A stretch of DNA of 64,000 nt from Cordylochernes scorpioides (GCA_030710605.1 CP092886.1:159696000-159759999), one strand, 5' to 3'. Counted from the first letter of the stretch, positions 12,101-23,494 are shown. The notes: generated by a model not told the origin, from the letters alone. Numbers and translations are program-made.

Positions 12101-13972
12101 TACGAAAGGATCTGGTCGAATATCCGGTACTAGCTCATTACAACCCTGAACTCAAGACAGAAGTACATTGCGATGCGAGTGCTGAGGGATTAGCAGGAAT
12201 GGTGCTACAGATGGACGAAGACGGCAAATGGCGCTTGGTCTACTGTGTGAGCAAGAAGACAACAGAGGCCGAGAAGATGTACCACTCAAGCAAATTGGAG
12301 CTGATGGCGATAGTGTGGACCTTGAATCGACTACGTCAGTTCCTCGTAGGAATCAAGTTTACAGTGGTTACAGATTGCCAAGCACTGGTCTACATGAACG
12401 CGAAGAAGACTACAAATCCTCAGATAGCGCGATGGTACAATCTGATTCAGGAATACGATTTCGAAATTCGACATAAACCAGGGGAGAAGATGGCCCACGT
12501 AGACGGAATGAGTAGAGCTCCAGTCGACGACCCTAGAGACACGATGGAGGAAATCGTGGAGAAAAACCTTGAAGTGTGCCTCACAATCACACTGGAAGAA
12601 CAAATCTTGATGATTCAGCATTCCGACCCTGAATTGAGAGACCTGATCCAGATCTTTCGAAAGGACCCGTGTGATAGGACAGTAGGAGAACAAAATAGAA
12701 TTAACGACTACAGCTACAAAGGAGGCAGACTTTTCCGCCTGGTGAAAAATGGAGAAGAGGAACGAGCCCTGTATGTTATACCCAAAAGTATGAGGAAAAG
12801 CTTAGTTGTCAAATTCCATTATCTAATGGGACATTTTGCGACTGATAGGATTGTCAACAAAATTAAGGAATTGTACTGGTTTCCTTCAATGAAGAGGTAC
12901 GTTCGACGCCATGTGGCTATGTGTCTCGAGTGTCTATTTAACAAAGTTCCCGGTGGAAAACAACAAGGCTTCCTACATCCCATTAAGTCAGGCAAGAGAC
13001 CGTTTTCCATCGTACACATGGACCACGTAGGCCCCTTCGTGAGAAGTACAAAAGGTAACCAGGAACTTTTAGTGATTGTCGATAATCTGACAAGATTTGT
13101 CCGATTAAGCCCTGTAAGGAATACATCGACGCAGAACGTCCTGAAGGTAATGAAAAGTTTTGTGAATGATTTCGGACTACCCGACAAGATCATCAGCGAC
13201 AGAGGGTCATGTTTTACCTCAAGGCAATTTTAAAGAATTCTGTCGAGGAAGTGGAATACATCATACTCTGAACTCTACGAAACATCCGCAAGGGAACGGG
13301 ATGGTCGAAAGAGTGAACCGAACAGTATTGTCCACTATAGCAACCAGTATCGAGGATCCGCGACGGAAGGATTGGGACCTGAAGATCAAGGAGGTAGAGC
13401 GAGACCTGAACAATGCGGTGAACAAGACGACGAATAAAACACCGTTCGAAACACTCCACGGCTATTCCCCTCGATTCCACGATGGGATACTTAGAAGATT
13501 AGCCGACGAAGACGTGGACCCATGGACCGAGCCGGATAGAATTCAAGAGAGTGTGAGAACCCAAATTGAGAATAAACAAGAAATTATGAAGACATACTAC
13601 GATAAGAAGAAGTGCCGTACAATCCAATTCGAAGTAGGAGAAATTGTAGTGATGAGGCATGTACCCAAAATGACGGGTGAACCAACCAAGGCACAACCCA
13701 AATATCGAGGACCTTTGATAATTACCGAGGTTCTGCCAAGCGACACGTATAGAGTGACTCAGTTAAGCGAAAGAACCAGTGGACGGTTCTACACGACAAC
13801 GGCCCATATCAGTCAACTGAAGTCTTGGCACAGTGAAGAAGATGATTCAGCTACAGAAGAAAGTCCGGACGAGGAGCCAGAAGTAGAAGATACCCCCCGA
13901 CGCAACCCACGACGTTCCTGCAACGCAAGGTTCAATCGAGGACGATTGAAATCCAGGAATGGCCGAATGTAG
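9113..13972 (+). pseudogene. gag-pol polyprotein of the gypsy element, two frameshifts
   Basis: It encodes the structural and replication proteins of the retrotransposon. I prefer the ATG at 9113 over the one at 9083, because the residues after it (MTYLAKVRKCDL) start a typical gypsy gag N-terminus. In order: a charged repeat rich in ERIEDR (about 9275-9370); capsid; two CCHC zinc knuckles (about 10189-10300); an aspartic protease with DTG (about 10420); reverse transcriptase with a YLDD box at 11725-11736; RNase H (about 12160-12510); and integrase with an HHCC finger (about 12815-12950) and DDE residues near 13021, 13195 and 13305. A one-base loss near 12006-12009 shifts the frame just after the RT domain. 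A one-base gain in a T-run at about 13228-13231 shifts it back within the integrase core. Stops follow each shift (12034, 13233). The last codons overlap the 3' LTR. The two errors compensate in frame but leave the protein truncated. Confidence 0.93.
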
Positions 13973-14188
13973 GCGCCATCCCGACCAGAGAGCCACAGAT
14001 AAACAGATTATAAACGCACAGAATATAGAATCCGAGCTCCCCAGTAGAAGGAATACCCGGAAGACGACGGTACTCTCTGTTATATGTGTTGTTCACTATT
14101 ATGATTTTGTTTTAATAAACGCTACTAAATTATTTCATTGGGTCCTCTCTTTCTTTTTCCCAGTAAGAAACGCCTACGGAAGCCAACA
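13968..14188 (+). repeat. 3' LTR of the Ty3/gypsy element
   Basis: Matches the 5' LTR over 221 bp with only two substitutions (equivalent to 8589 and 8601). It overlaps the last five bases of the pol frame and ends before an AT microsatellite. Confidence 0.95.
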
Positions 14189-14770
14189 ATATATATATAT
14201 ATATGCGTTTTCAAAAATATATATATTCTTCAAATAGAGAATTTTAGTTAGTTAACCTTCTTATTTTTCTGTTTTTTAAACTGTGAATATATTATCCATT
14301 TTTTTCTACATATTATATACAAGGTCATTAATGAAGGGGAGATATGCATATAAAATGCAAATATTTTCCAAGTAACATATTCTATTATATTTATAATCAG
14401 CAAACATTCGCCTATTCCGTAGGGAAATTTCGTATCGTGTGCTTTTCTAACTTTAAAGAAATTCTTTCGATATTTCGAACTATCAATCTGCTTTTTTAAA
14501 AACACAAATTCTGAAGACAAAGTGTATTACAAAAATAAAAATATGAAAAAGGTCAGGAGTTGATATTGATAACAAAATAGGCAAATCCTGACTGCTCACA
14601 TTTTATATGACAAGATTGAGTGCATCGAGCAATTCTCTTCTGCAAAATCATAAAATAATCCAGTTATAGGCACAGCATCTTTAATTTAGATTTACATTTC
14701 TGCAGACCTAGAAACCAATATCTATATAGTTCCTTTAAAACACCACAATTTAATCAATATAGCACAAATA
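14189..14770. other. AT-rich spacer with a family A fragment
   Basis: No gene. About 14548-14602 carries GGTCAGGAG...TATTGATAAC and AGGCAAATCCTGACTGCTC, the tail of a family A element in minus orientation. The remainder is featureless. Confidence 0.5.
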
Positions 14771-16189
14771 CACTGCGTGACATTGAAAATGGAACACCAA
14801 GAAATAGTGGCCAGAAAATTATGCAAATTTCAGGGTAGACGCGCCTAACCGAGTTATGCAAATGATGTAAAATGCGCAGCTCTCGTGCACACATGGAGTA
14901 AGATATAAGGGAAGGAACTTGCAGAAAAGACAGTATTCGTGTCGTTATTTCTTCAAGGAAAATCATTGTAGAAATTTTGTTCTTTTGTCAAAAGACACGT
15001 GTAATAACAGAGAATGCCAGGTCATCGTAAACGGAGGCAGTTCAAGCAGACAGACGCTTTTACGAGGGGCATGGTGATCGGACTGAAAAGGGCAGGTTGG
15101 TCCATACGTCAAATCGCAGCTGATACACACCTTGGTGCGTCCACGGTGCACCGACTGTGGAGAAGATGGTTGGAACAAGGAAATGTGGCAATTTATAGGA
15201 ATGTCGGTGCAACCAGAGTGACGTCAGCACGTGTGGATCGGCGTATCCTTCGACAAGCAGTGGCGGCCCCACAAGCCACTTGTACCGCCATCCTGCAACA
15301 TGTGCAAGACACCCTAGATCATTCCATCTCGACCAGAACCATTTCCCGTCGATTGGTTGCTAATGGCTTGCACTCGTGCCGTCCGCTAAGAAGACTGCCA
15401 TTGACCCCACCGAATAGGCGCCAACGTTTGGAATGGTGCCGGGCTAGATCGACGTGGATGACGGAATGGCACAGGGTCGTGTTCTCAGATGAGTCGCGTT
15501 TCTGCTTGTCCAGTGATAGTCGCCGTGTACGCGTGTGGCGTCGACGTGGAGAAAGGTCCAATCCGGCAGCAATTGTGGAACGCCCCACCGTGCGACAACG
15601 TGGAATCATGGTTTGGGGCGCAATCGCGTATGATTCCAGGTCACCTTTACTTCGTATTCAGGGCACTATGACGGCCCAACGATACGTTGATGATGTGCTG
15701 CGACCGGTGACACTCCCCTACCTTCAGGGGGTACCCAATGCCTTTTATCAGCAGGATAACGCCCGACCGCACACTGCTCGCATTAGCCAACAAGCTCTGC
15801 AAGATGTACAGATGCTTCCCTGGCCACCGTACTCTCCTGATCTCTCACCAATCGAGCACGTCTGGGACATCATTGGACGCCGTTTGCATGCCTTGCCACA
15901 GCCGCGTTCAGAAGACGAACTGTGGCAAATGGTTGAGAGGGAATGGAGAGCCATCCCTCAGGACGCCATCCGTACTCTGATTGACTCTCTACCTAGACGT
16001 GTTGCTGCGTGCATCGCCGTCCGCGGTGGTCCTACTTGCTACTAAGCCGACGCCGTTCTCGCTTTGTATTATGACTATCATTTTGAAATAAAGATCACTT
16101 ATTGTTCGTCCCTGTCTCTCTCTGTCTGCCGAGTTTCATCACTGTCTGGCCACTATTTCTTGGTGTTCCATTTTCAATGTCACGCAGTG
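14771..16189 (+). mobile_element. Tc1-like transposon, copy 1
   Basis: A 1419-bp element with perfect 44-bp terminal inverted repeats (14771-14814 and 16146-16189, starting CACTGCGTGACATTG), flanked by TA at 14769-14770 and 16190-16191. TA duplication is diagnostic for Tc1/mariner. It carries one intact transposase gene and an AATAAA at 16087-16092. A second copy of exactly the same length lies at 26467-27885. Confidence 0.97.
15014..16045 (+). CDS. Tc1-like transposase, copy 1
   Basis: Intact 343-residue transposase that cuts and pastes its own element in the nucleus. The N-terminal third holds paired helix-turn-helix DNA-binding segments (GLKRAGWSIRQIAADTHLGA, then a second set around residues 60-110). 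Catalytic acidic residues are D159 (FSDESRF), D248 (QQDNARPH) and E281 (SPDLSPIEHVWD). Only 32 residues separate D248 from E281, two fewer than the 34 usual in Tc1 proteins. The ATG at 15014 is preceded by about 240 bp of TIR and leader. The frame runs uninterrupted to a TAA, and the length matches Tc1 family norms of about 340 residues. It differs from copy 2 at six residues. All catalytic residues are present, so activity is possible. Confidence 0.95.
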   Translation: MPGHRKRRQFKQTDAFTRGMVIGLKRAGWSIRQIAADTHLGASTVHRLWRRWLEQGNVAIYRNVGATRVTSARVDRRILRQAVAAPQATCTAILQHVQDTLDHSISTRTISRRLVANGLHSCRPLRRLPLTPPNRRQRLEWCRARSTWMTEWHRVVFSDESRFCLSSDSRRVRVWRRRGERSNPAAIVERPTVRQRGIMVWGAIAYDSRSPLLRIQGTMTAQRYVDDVLRPVTLPYLQGVPNAFYQQDNARPHTARISQQALQDVQMLPWPPYSPDLSPIEHVWDIIGRRLHALPQPRSEDELWQMVEREWRAIPQDAIRTLIDSLPRRVAACIAVRGGPTCY

Positions 16190-17020
16190 TATATAGGGTA
16201 TATAAGAAAATCAGTCTAATTTAATTAATTAGATTTTGATCAATTTTCTACAAGCGAATTGAGCATATAGAGAGATATTTCTCATCACAATATTTTATTC
16301 TTGTTTTGAATAAAAGTAACTCTCCCTTTGTGTGTGACCAATATGTTGATATGAATAATATTTTCCATAATTTGAATTATATATTTAAGTAAGCAATTAT
16401 AATAAAGTTTTTTAATGTTATATATAATATAATAAATGACTAAATTTGAACTATTGTAATAAATGGAAATCACAATAAATATAAAAATTGATAAACGTAG
16501 TTTCTGAATCTCAAATAAGTGAATTTAAAATTCATAAAATTTCAATTTTTTTCCCCTTCACTCTGCCGGTTATCCGACAAGTTGACAAATTCTGCCCGCC
16601 ACGTGGAGAGCCAATTAGTCGGAAATATACTCAGCCGATAAAAGTAAATATTTATTTATAAAAAGGCATATATTGTGTTAAAATGTGATTAACATTACAA
16701 GTCTTTCATATATAGATAGAGAGTATTTGAATATAGAGCAATCCATAAATATATCTTCAAATAAAAAAGCATATATATTTGATCAAAATTATAATATATT
16801 TATCAATATTTCAGTTGGCTGAACGCCAACCTTTTTCAAGGTATTATAACATATTTACCATTGGTAAAATAAATTATATTTTTATCATTTAAATGCCTTC
16901 TTAATAAAATATATATAGATATATGAATGTATAGATCTATTTTAAAACAATTATATGAATGAAACAAAATGTGAAAAAATAATAATTTCAAAGTGAAATT
17001 GTACTGGGATCAGGTGGATA
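16190..17020. other. AT-rich stretch with one Penelope-type hairpin
   Basis: No gene. Contains ordinary AT-rich sequence and the hammerhead-like hairpin listed separately at 16805-16843. Confidence 0.5.
16805..16843 (-). ncRNA. Penelope-type terminal hairpin, hammerhead-like relic
   Basis: On the minus strand CCTTGAAAAAGG precedes a stem TTGGC/GCCAA with loop GTTCA, followed by CTGAAATATTG. This layout (box, stem II, GAAA) is that of the degenerate hammerhead motifs in Penelope pseudo-LTRs. The CTGATGA box is not intact. Confidence 0.4.
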
Positions 17021-17021
17021 A

Positions 17022-17182
17022 ATTAAGAGAAAGGCATTTCCTGATCATGATACTAATATCGGAATGAATATTAAACAATCGTTGATAAAAATCAAGGATT
17101 AGTTGATATTTATTCCGACAGGTGGCACAAGCCATCATCAACTTTTAGTTGCACGATAAGGAGATGCCTTTCTCTTAATTAA
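17022..17182 (+). repeat. Family A element without the ribozyme module
   Basis: Inverted ends TTAAGAGAAAGGCAT...TCCT and its complement AGGAGATGCCTTTCTCTTAA. Inside are a stem GGAAT...ATTCC, the inner pair ATCAA/TTGAT and CAACTTTTAGTTG followed by CACGATAAGGAGATGCC. It closely matches the hairpin half of the copy at 53205-53415. Confidence 0.65.
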
Positions 17183-17571
17183 TAAAATATGATATAAAAA
17201 TAACAATACGAAATAATTTTTCATATTTGAATTAAATAAATATAAAAATATTTACAGAGTTTCTTTATTCAAGTACAAATTTACATATTGCTAACATTAT
17301 ATAAATTTTCACTTGTCTTATATAAATCCAAGTACTCGGCCAAGTGTCGGGATCCCTATGACCCTGTTTATTATGGATGGTCAGCCAGGACCATGTTTCA
17401 AATGGAGACCAAATGCCATCTGACCAAATCTCTCCTCGAATTATTTTCAAGTTTTTGTTTTTGGATTCTGAGTTTAACTGACGTCAAATTCCACCAAAGT
17501 AACAACTTCAGCAACCTGCGTTTGGTGTTCTGCAAACGGATTCTTTCGTATCCTGTATATTTTGTTCTCAT

Positions 17572-17760
17572 GTGATGCGCGGGTCAGCAGGAGAGACATT
17601 GCTGACAGTGTTGGATGGAAAGCTCCGGGGGAAGAGATCGAGGGGAAGGAGACGACGGGAAAACAAAGACGATTTAAAACAATGGACTAGACGACACAAG
17701 GAGATGAGGAGGATGGCGGAGGAAGTATGGAGAGACCATGTGGCCAGTCACCCTCAGTAG
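17572..17760 (+). pseudogene. C-terminal relic of an RTE-like non-LTR retrotransposon
   Basis: A 62-codon frame reads ...LDGKLRGKRSRGRRRR, then DDLKQWT and a W-rich end WRDHVASHPQ. The pattern GKRxRGRxR ... IKxWT ... WRxxV matches the C-terminus of RTE/BovB-type reverse transcriptases. No reverse transcriptase core is readable upstream, so this is a 5'-truncated or decayed copy. Confidence 0.6.
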
Positions 17761-19010
17761 CGGAAGGCATTGAATAAGGAGGAGGATATTTTTTCTAGGC
17801 GTGCGTAACTCTAGCTATAGCTGTGTGTAACTCCGGGATTTCCTGGTTTCAATATCTTACAATAAACCAGAAGGAATCAAACGTGTTCATTTTTTAAGTT
17901 TGGTGAATTGCTATGAAGTATTGGAATCAATGAGAGAACCTAAAAAATTGGTTTTAAAGTATGTAACCACAGTTTGAAATCTCTCCAATTATCAACTCTC
18001 TCTGTTTTATTCCAGATATTAAAAAATTCTAATTAAACGAAGAACTCAAATTAACTAAATGTAATATATTTTTTCAGTGGCAAGAGAGTAAATCTCGTAG
18101 AAGCCACATTATTTATTTCTAATTAGTTTTATTTCATTTTAAAATATCTTCTTTTAATTTTCGAAATACTCTTTTTTTAAATTTTGTTTGCTTATGTTTG
18201 AATGTTTGCGTAAATTCCTACATTAGACAATGGTAGAATATTTAAAAGAGAAAATTAATTCTATTGAAACATCAGGAAACATTGTGCTTTAACCTCTATT
18301 CATTCTATAAATTTAAGGACAGTTTTTTATTAAAATCAGTTTTCCAGAGAAAAAAAAGAAAGAAAATGTTAAGCGCCGAAAAAGTCTTAAGAATTTCGCA
18401 CAGAGAGCCAAAAAACAAAACCCGCCGTGGCAATCCGTCAAGCGACTTTCTTGTTTGACGGAATGGTGGAGAGAGAGGACCAAATTTCTTAACTTTCTTT
18501 TTCCATCTGAAGAAGATACTTTCTTTAATGGGCGATCCATCTTGGCTCTCCCGCCTAAATGGAAACCAGTACCTCGATTGGTTGTGTCCGGAAACAGATG
18601 GACTTCATCATCGTCAAATTGATCACAACTTCTGGGAATATCCATGGCGGCCTTTCTTTAGCCTCGCGCCATTGTGCGCGCTTTAGCCTTTTATGTGTGG
18701 CACCGAGAACATCCATTAAATCATTAAAAGCAATTTTTAATATATTTTAGAAATATAACACTTCTATGTCTTATCACAAGTATATATAAATAATCTAAAT
18801 TCAAACATAAATAGTCAAAAAATATTTTTAAAATATTCTATTAGATCATCTTTGGAGATATTTTAAAATATGATATGTAAAGGTACTCTTAATGCAGCAG
18901 CAGACAAATGTATATTATCAACTTTAGAAATTTCAGAACGGAGGCTGAGTAGAACATATTTAATTACTCCATGTCGTACTTCTTTAATGACAACGGGTCA
19001 CATCTACAAC
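17761..19010. other. Anonymous region
   Basis: No gene I can name. About 18340-18680 is less AT-rich than its surroundings, with a minus-strand open frame of 110 codons lacking any recognisable domain. An AT-rich stretch follows. Confidence 0.4.
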
Positions 19011-19011
19011 T

Positions 19012-19245
19012 ATCGAGGACCACACCATCTCCTCAGCGGCGAAGCACGCGATCTACATATTTTTCGTGGATCGAGAAATGCGTGGTGTCGCTGGAGACCC
19101 GCTGGCGATTCTCCACCAAACTCTGCAGTGGTGGTAGAGGCGCTATACTCATTGTACATAGTATCATGCATATACAAGTGTATATAATCATCTTTTAAAA
19201 ATGGTGTGGACTGTGCACTTTTGCATGCATTGACAAAATGTCAAT
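19012..19245 (+). repeat. Family S SINE-like repeat, copy 1
   Basis: Shares about 230 bp with 39009-39237: CGAGGAC, CATCTCCTNAGCGGCGAAG, CTGGCGATTCTCCACCAAAC and GACTGTGCACTTT. I do not see tRNA A/B boxes, so its origin is unclear. The following 19270-19395 resembles a non-LTR 3' tail, ending in an AACAATAACAACAG stretch. Confidence 0.6.
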
Positions 19246-19394
19246 TAGACAATAATATTAAATTGTATCAAATCCTCTAAAAAAGACCTCTGGGAAAACC
19301 CCAGGACTATAATAGAAATTCTGAGACAATGGAACCTAATGGAGATCGTTTAATCGACTTGAGGAATAAGCAACAATAACAACAGATGTCAATA

Positions 19395-20135
19395 AAATCA
19401 TTTTTATTGTCAATTGTCTACAGGTATCAAATGTCTTCTAAAACTGTCAAGTGCCATATATATCGATCAAATGTCATCTATAACTATCAGGTTATATCTA
19501 TAAATATCAAGTGCTAAACACACCTATCAAGTGACATTATGAACTGCTTAGTGTCATCTACATCTATCTAGTCACGTCTAAAACTACCAAATGTCGTTTA
19601 AACTATCAAGTTTCATATATCACTATCAAGTGTCATATATCACTATCAAGTGTCATATATCACTATCAAGTGTCATCTATAACTTTCAGGTGACATCTAC
19701 AAATATCAATTGATACCACAGGTAGCAACTATCAGATGGATTTACAACTATCAAGTGTCATCTATAACTTTCAGGTGACATCTACAAATATCAATTGATA
19801 CCACAGGTAGCAACTATCAGGTGGATTTACAACTATCAAGTGACATCTACAAATATCAATTGATACCACAGGTAGCAACTATTAGGTGGATTTACAACTA
19901 TCAAGTGACATCTACAACTATCATTTGATACCACAGGTAGCAACTATTAGGTGGATTTACAACTATCAAGTGACATCTACAAATATCAAGTGTCGTTCTA
20001 CAAACATCAAGTGTCGTTCTACAAACATCAGGTGTCATCTACAACTATCAAGTGTTATCTACAAATACCAAGTGTCATCTAAAACTATCTAGTGAAATGT
20101 ACTACAATGAAGTGTTATCTACAAATATCTAGTGA
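19395..20135 (+). repeat. Degenerate minisatellite, about 20-bp unit
   Basis: Many imperfect units of CTATCAAGTGTCATCTACAA. Part of the array (about 19690-20000) has a longer 80-100 bp repeat containing TTGATACCACAGGTAGCAAC. It is followed by a short CA/CAC-rich run. Confidence 0.85.
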
Positions 20136-20875
20136 CACACACTCACACACATGCACCTGCACACACGCACGCAAACAGAAATAATAGCTAGTGCGTGCGG
20201 CTACTCTCTAAATCCAGGAGAAGATAGAAGAAGAATCCAAATGCAGTTGAAATCATTGGCCACGTGAAGTCGTAAGCTCTTTTGATTTGGTGTGTTTACA
20301 CCTGGGACTTGGTTGTTTTTCAGAGTCCACTGAGTAAACACGGAGGATTAGTTGCGCAAATCAATCTTCCTGGTCATTAGATTTGTCCAGGTTGAAATAA
20401 AAGTCTAATCCTGGCTGTAAGACCTCTCCGACTAACTTATTGTAAGTAATTTAATAAATATCTTCTTCATTCCGCACGATGAAAATGACTTTAATTATTT
20501 TCTGATTACAGGCTTTACTTAATCCGACGTTGGGTGATTATTGGTGTTTGCGTGTGTGCTGAAATTACTCTCTCTCCGTCCAAACGCCCAACTTACAAAG
20601 CTCTTTCTGATAGCAAGAGTTTGATGAAATCTATTTCCAAAGGGATTCCGATAGGTTTAACTGAGCCGTTAATTAACGAAAAAGAAAACTTACAAATTAG
20701 TTTATAAGTGCGTAACACTTTTATTCTCTCTCTCTCTTTCAATAGAGTTTTACATTAACTAACAAATATTATGAAATTAATTACGCGTCTTATATGTGTA
20801 ATAAATAATTTCAAATGTTAAAAATATTGGGTTTAGTATGAACCGCCTTATTTTACATTGCTATATAAATATATA
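20136..20875. other. Apparently unique sequence, possible regulatory region
   Basis: No repeat family is recognisable. It carries a GTGTTTAC and an inverted GTAAACAC (forkhead-like), TTGCGCAA (C/EBP-like, about 20351-20358) and CCACGTG (E-box-like). Short motifs like these are frequent by chance. No coding frame is seen. Confidence 0.25.
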
Positions 20876-20879
20876 TCAA

Positions 20880-21170
20880 AAACAAAAAGGCATACTCTGA
20901 CCAAGGGCACCTGAGCATTTTAAATGGCAGAGCGCCATCTAGAGGAACAAAAATCAACTAAATGTTGATTTAACTTGTTTCGTGATATTAAGTCAACCGT
21001 TTTCTTGATAAATCAAGAAAGCCAACCACGAACGCTTCTCGGACTGTTGGCCCTCGTCAGCGAGGTGCAGGCTTTACCTCAACGACCAAAATTCATTTGG
21101 TCACAGAGGCTTGAGAAATCAAGTATATATTTTTTCAATTTTTTCACACACACATATATATATACTTTTC
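20880..21170 (-). repeat. Family A element, copy with decayed hammerhead
   Basis: Reading the minus strand: a GACCAAAT/ATTTTGGTC hairpin, GTTGAGG, the hammerhead-like core, TCTTGATTTATCAAGA, then TCAAC/GTTGA and GATGGC/GCCAT hairpins and an end reading GGTCAGAGTATGCC. The order matches the copies at 35160-35463 and 53205-53415. Confidence 0.7.
21022..21072 (-). ncRNA. Hammerhead-like core in the family A copy
   Basis: On the minus strand CTGACGA, then GGGCCAACAGTCC (stem II), GAGA in place of GAAA, GCGTT and CGTGG. Helix I is CCTCG against CGTGG, with one mismatch. The substitutions in both conserved boxes make self-cleavage unlikely. Confidence 0.55.
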
Positions 21171-21486
21171 AATAAAATAGCGTTTAATGATACCTCGGTC
21201 ATATATTAGGGGTGAGTGTAACCTTTAGCTCTTAAGAGAAACAATGCAATAAAATCGTTAAAAATAAGAATTTGCCAAAATATCATCTTCATCATGTTTC
21301 GGAGAGAAAGTGACAAAGTGTTTAGTCTGAAGGTGGCCGAAAAGAAACTGTCGTTCCGGCGTTTATTTAATCAACATGCACGCAGGAAATGTCATCTATT
21401 TTGATATTCATCAACATTTCGTGATGAATATTTTAACACTAATTTTTAACCCTCACACTAATGGATGTTTTGCTGATCATTCTGAG

Positions 21487-21525
21487 CCTTCCCAGCGTTT
21501 CGCTAGCTTAATCTTCAGACGGGTT
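21487..21525 (-). ncRNA. Penelope-type terminal hairpin, hammerhead-like
   Basis: The minus strand reads CTGAAGATTAAGCTAGC followed by GAAACGCTGGG. The arrangement CTGAAGA, short stem with AGCTAGC, GAAACG is typical of the degenerate hammerheads in Penelope-like termini. No RT relic is adjacent. Confidence 0.45.
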
Positions 21526-22074
21526 AATGAAGATTGAACTGAAGCAAGAGCTTCAATCCACAGGTGAGTCTGGCATGGCCGACACCTTCGATATCAGAAT
21601 CAATAAGAGTTAGAGATCGCCTTTAAAGCCATCGCCAACATGTTTAGGATGATCGCCGATATAGAAAAGAGGAGTTTTAAAAGTTTTTGTTAAATTTAGC
21701 TCTCTCTCTTTAATTTCAATAGTTATTTTTATATATGAATAATGAAGCTTTGTTTTAAAAAAAGGGGTTCAAGATATGATACGTACAAATTATATTCTTC
21801 TACCGCCATTTTAGACTAAGAATTAAAATTGTTTTGGCGTTCTAGTTTATCTTTTTCAATTGAAAGAAACAATCCCTACTGTTTTCTCACTGCGATAAGA
21901 AAATATCGAGAGAGTCTGACCAATCAGTGGTTTCGCCAGTTCAATTTAAAAGATCGGAATACTTTTGTTTTCAGGGTAATTCATAGTGATATAGTATTCT
22001 GAGATAAATATGGATATACACGAATATCACGTGCACCAAAACGCGAATGTTTATTTTCACAAATAAATCAAACT

Positions 22075-22290
22075 TCTACTGTCCTTACCTAAATACCATC
22101 TCTAAGATTCCACCCTTCAGTGTTGCATATAAAAGCAGATTGATCCATTACAGTATTAGAGTTCTAAAGAAGCGGTCTGGTATATAAAAAAAATTGGCGA
22201 AACCCCTGGGAGGGTTAACCACTGATGAGCCAAGCCCTCCCACTATTTTTCAGCGCAATAAGGACAGTAGAAGTTTGGTTTATTTTTGAA
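22075..22290 (+). repeat. Family B element
   Basis: Bounded by TTCTACTGTCCTTAC and its inverse AATAAGGACAGTAGAAG. It contains GGCGAAACCCCTGGGAGGG, then CACTGATGAGCCAAGCCCTCCC. The stems TTGGC/GCCAA and GGGAGGG/CCCTCCC are possible. A degenerate relative lies at about 21880-21965. Confidence 0.65.
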
Positions 22291-22379
22291 AAGAAACATT
22301 CGAGTTTTGTTGTTTTAATTTGTATTATTATAAAAAAAATGAAGCTTCCAGGGTTAAGTTTCTTGTGCAACTTTTTATT

Positions 22380-22416
22380 TTCAAGCTTTCGGACTTTTCA
22401 GTCCTTCAACAGGATT
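22380..22416 (-). ncRNA. Penelope-type terminal hairpin, hammerhead-like
   Basis: On the minus strand CCTGTTGA, then a perfect stem AGGACT/AGTCC around GAAA, then GAAAGCTTG. This strongly resembles Penelope pseudo-LTR hairpins, with one substitution in the CTGATGA box. Confidence 0.5.
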
Positions 22417-22509
22417 ATCACTTTAACAACTTAATAATAAATAAATATTTATTTGTATTATATAGATGGCGCGTTATTGCTATGCATGGATATATATAGT
22501 TAACAAAAG

Positions 22510-22890
22510 TTGCAGGAGGAATTATGTACCGAAAGTGGTACCTCTCCCTTTAAAAATGCATTAAAACAATGCATTTTGTGTTAACACCCTAGTACAATAC
22601 GTAATGGCGGTAATAAAAAATGAGCCACAACCCCAGTTTTTGAAAATTCGAAAAAAAAGGAGAGAGGTACCACTTTTGGTAAATGATTACAATTATAGCC
22701 TTAAAATCGGTGTTCTCACTTCACTAGCTTAAACACCTTTTTGGCCAATTCGATCGATTTTGTAACATAACAATTGTTTTTACACATTTTTGAATAGAAT
22801 GGGGCCAATTTTATTACAAAATGTTTCGAAAAATGATATTTGTGTACCGAAAGAGACACCTTTCTTGAATATGCATTAAAACAATGCAAT
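22510..22890 (+). repeat. Family G repeats
   Basis: The motif GTACCGAAAGTGGTACCTCT followed by TGCATTAAAACAATGCAT occurs at about 22525 and, more degenerate, at about 22845. An inverted GAGGTACCACTTT lies at about 22665. Worn relatives lie near 27920, 29690, 30540 and 32450. No coding capacity. Confidence 0.5.
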
Positions 22891-22964
22891 ATCAATCCAG
22901 GAAAAACTTGGAAGTTGGCGATAAACAATGAGTCACAATCCTAGATTGGGAAATTCAGATAAAA

Positions 22965-23022
22965 TCCAACTTGTGTGCCCTGGTTTCGCGCTAAGTCCCT
23001 CATCAGCACAAGGGAGGCTTCG
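22965..23022 (-). ncRNA. Family F hammerhead-like motif, copy 3
   Basis: On the minus strand CTTGTG, CTGATGA, a 12-base stem II region (GGGACTTAGCGC), GAAA, CCAGGGCA, then CACAAG. Helix I CTTGTG/CACAAG pairs perfectly. The position expected to be U before the cleavage site is C, which would disable cleavage. Both core boxes are intact. Confidence 0.6.
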
Positions 23023-23287
23023 ATTTCATAATATTCTATGAGAGGAGTTCTTAAATCGGTCGAAAGACGCTAAAAGCTGTTTAAGCTTGTGAAGTGGCAA
23101 TGTGGTGAATAATGGTATTTATTTTCTTGAAGATTTGAGGAACAATTTTTAACGCCTTGACAAATGCTTTATTTTTAAAGCTTTTTATTTTATATCATAG
23201 CAATAAAATCGGGCTTTTCACTTCACCAGCTTAAACACTTTTTTTTTCAGAAATTCGACCGATTTCGTATCAGCTCTCATAGTAGGT

Positions 23288-23400
23288 TATGATATTGAAG
23301 CCGCCTCTGTGTACTCTGATGAGGGCCAAAGCCAGAACCACAGTATGCAGGTTGTTGACTTTTGTCTCAATTATCCAATCTGGGGTAGGAAGGAGCTCAT
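23288..23400 (+). ncRNA. Family F hammerhead-like motif, copy 2
   Basis: CTGATGA at about 23314, stem GGC/GCC, GAAC instead of GAAA, then ACAGTATGCAGG with a GTA triplet at the expected cleavage position. Flanks match copies 1 and 3 (GCAGGTTGTTG, AATCTGG). An extra CT sits before the core. Confidence 0.5.
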
Positions 23401-23494
23401 TATTTCCACCTTTAAGTTTTTTTGCCGATGTGAAAAATAAAATGAATCGTTTTAATGCATTTTTAAAGATAGAGTTCTTCTTATCCCATATACT

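Larger units (their letters stand above)
8415..14188 (+). mobile_element. Ty3/gypsy LTR retrotransposon (complete, young)
   Basis: The 5774-bp element has LTRs about 99% identical, a leader region with tandem repeats, and one long gag-pol region in the order capsid, zinc knuckles, protease, reverse transcriptase, RNase H, integrase. No envelope gene lies between integrase and the 3' LTR. The 5' LTR is followed by GAAATTCAGAAGTGGGATAG, the expected place for a primer-binding site, though I cannot name the tRNA. Near-identical LTRs mean recent insertion, yet two single-base indels already break the coding frame. Confidence 0.93.

Noticed and set aside
18313..18645. 110-codon minus-strand frame
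   Set aside because: Low-complexity C-terminus and no recognisable domain. Probably chance.
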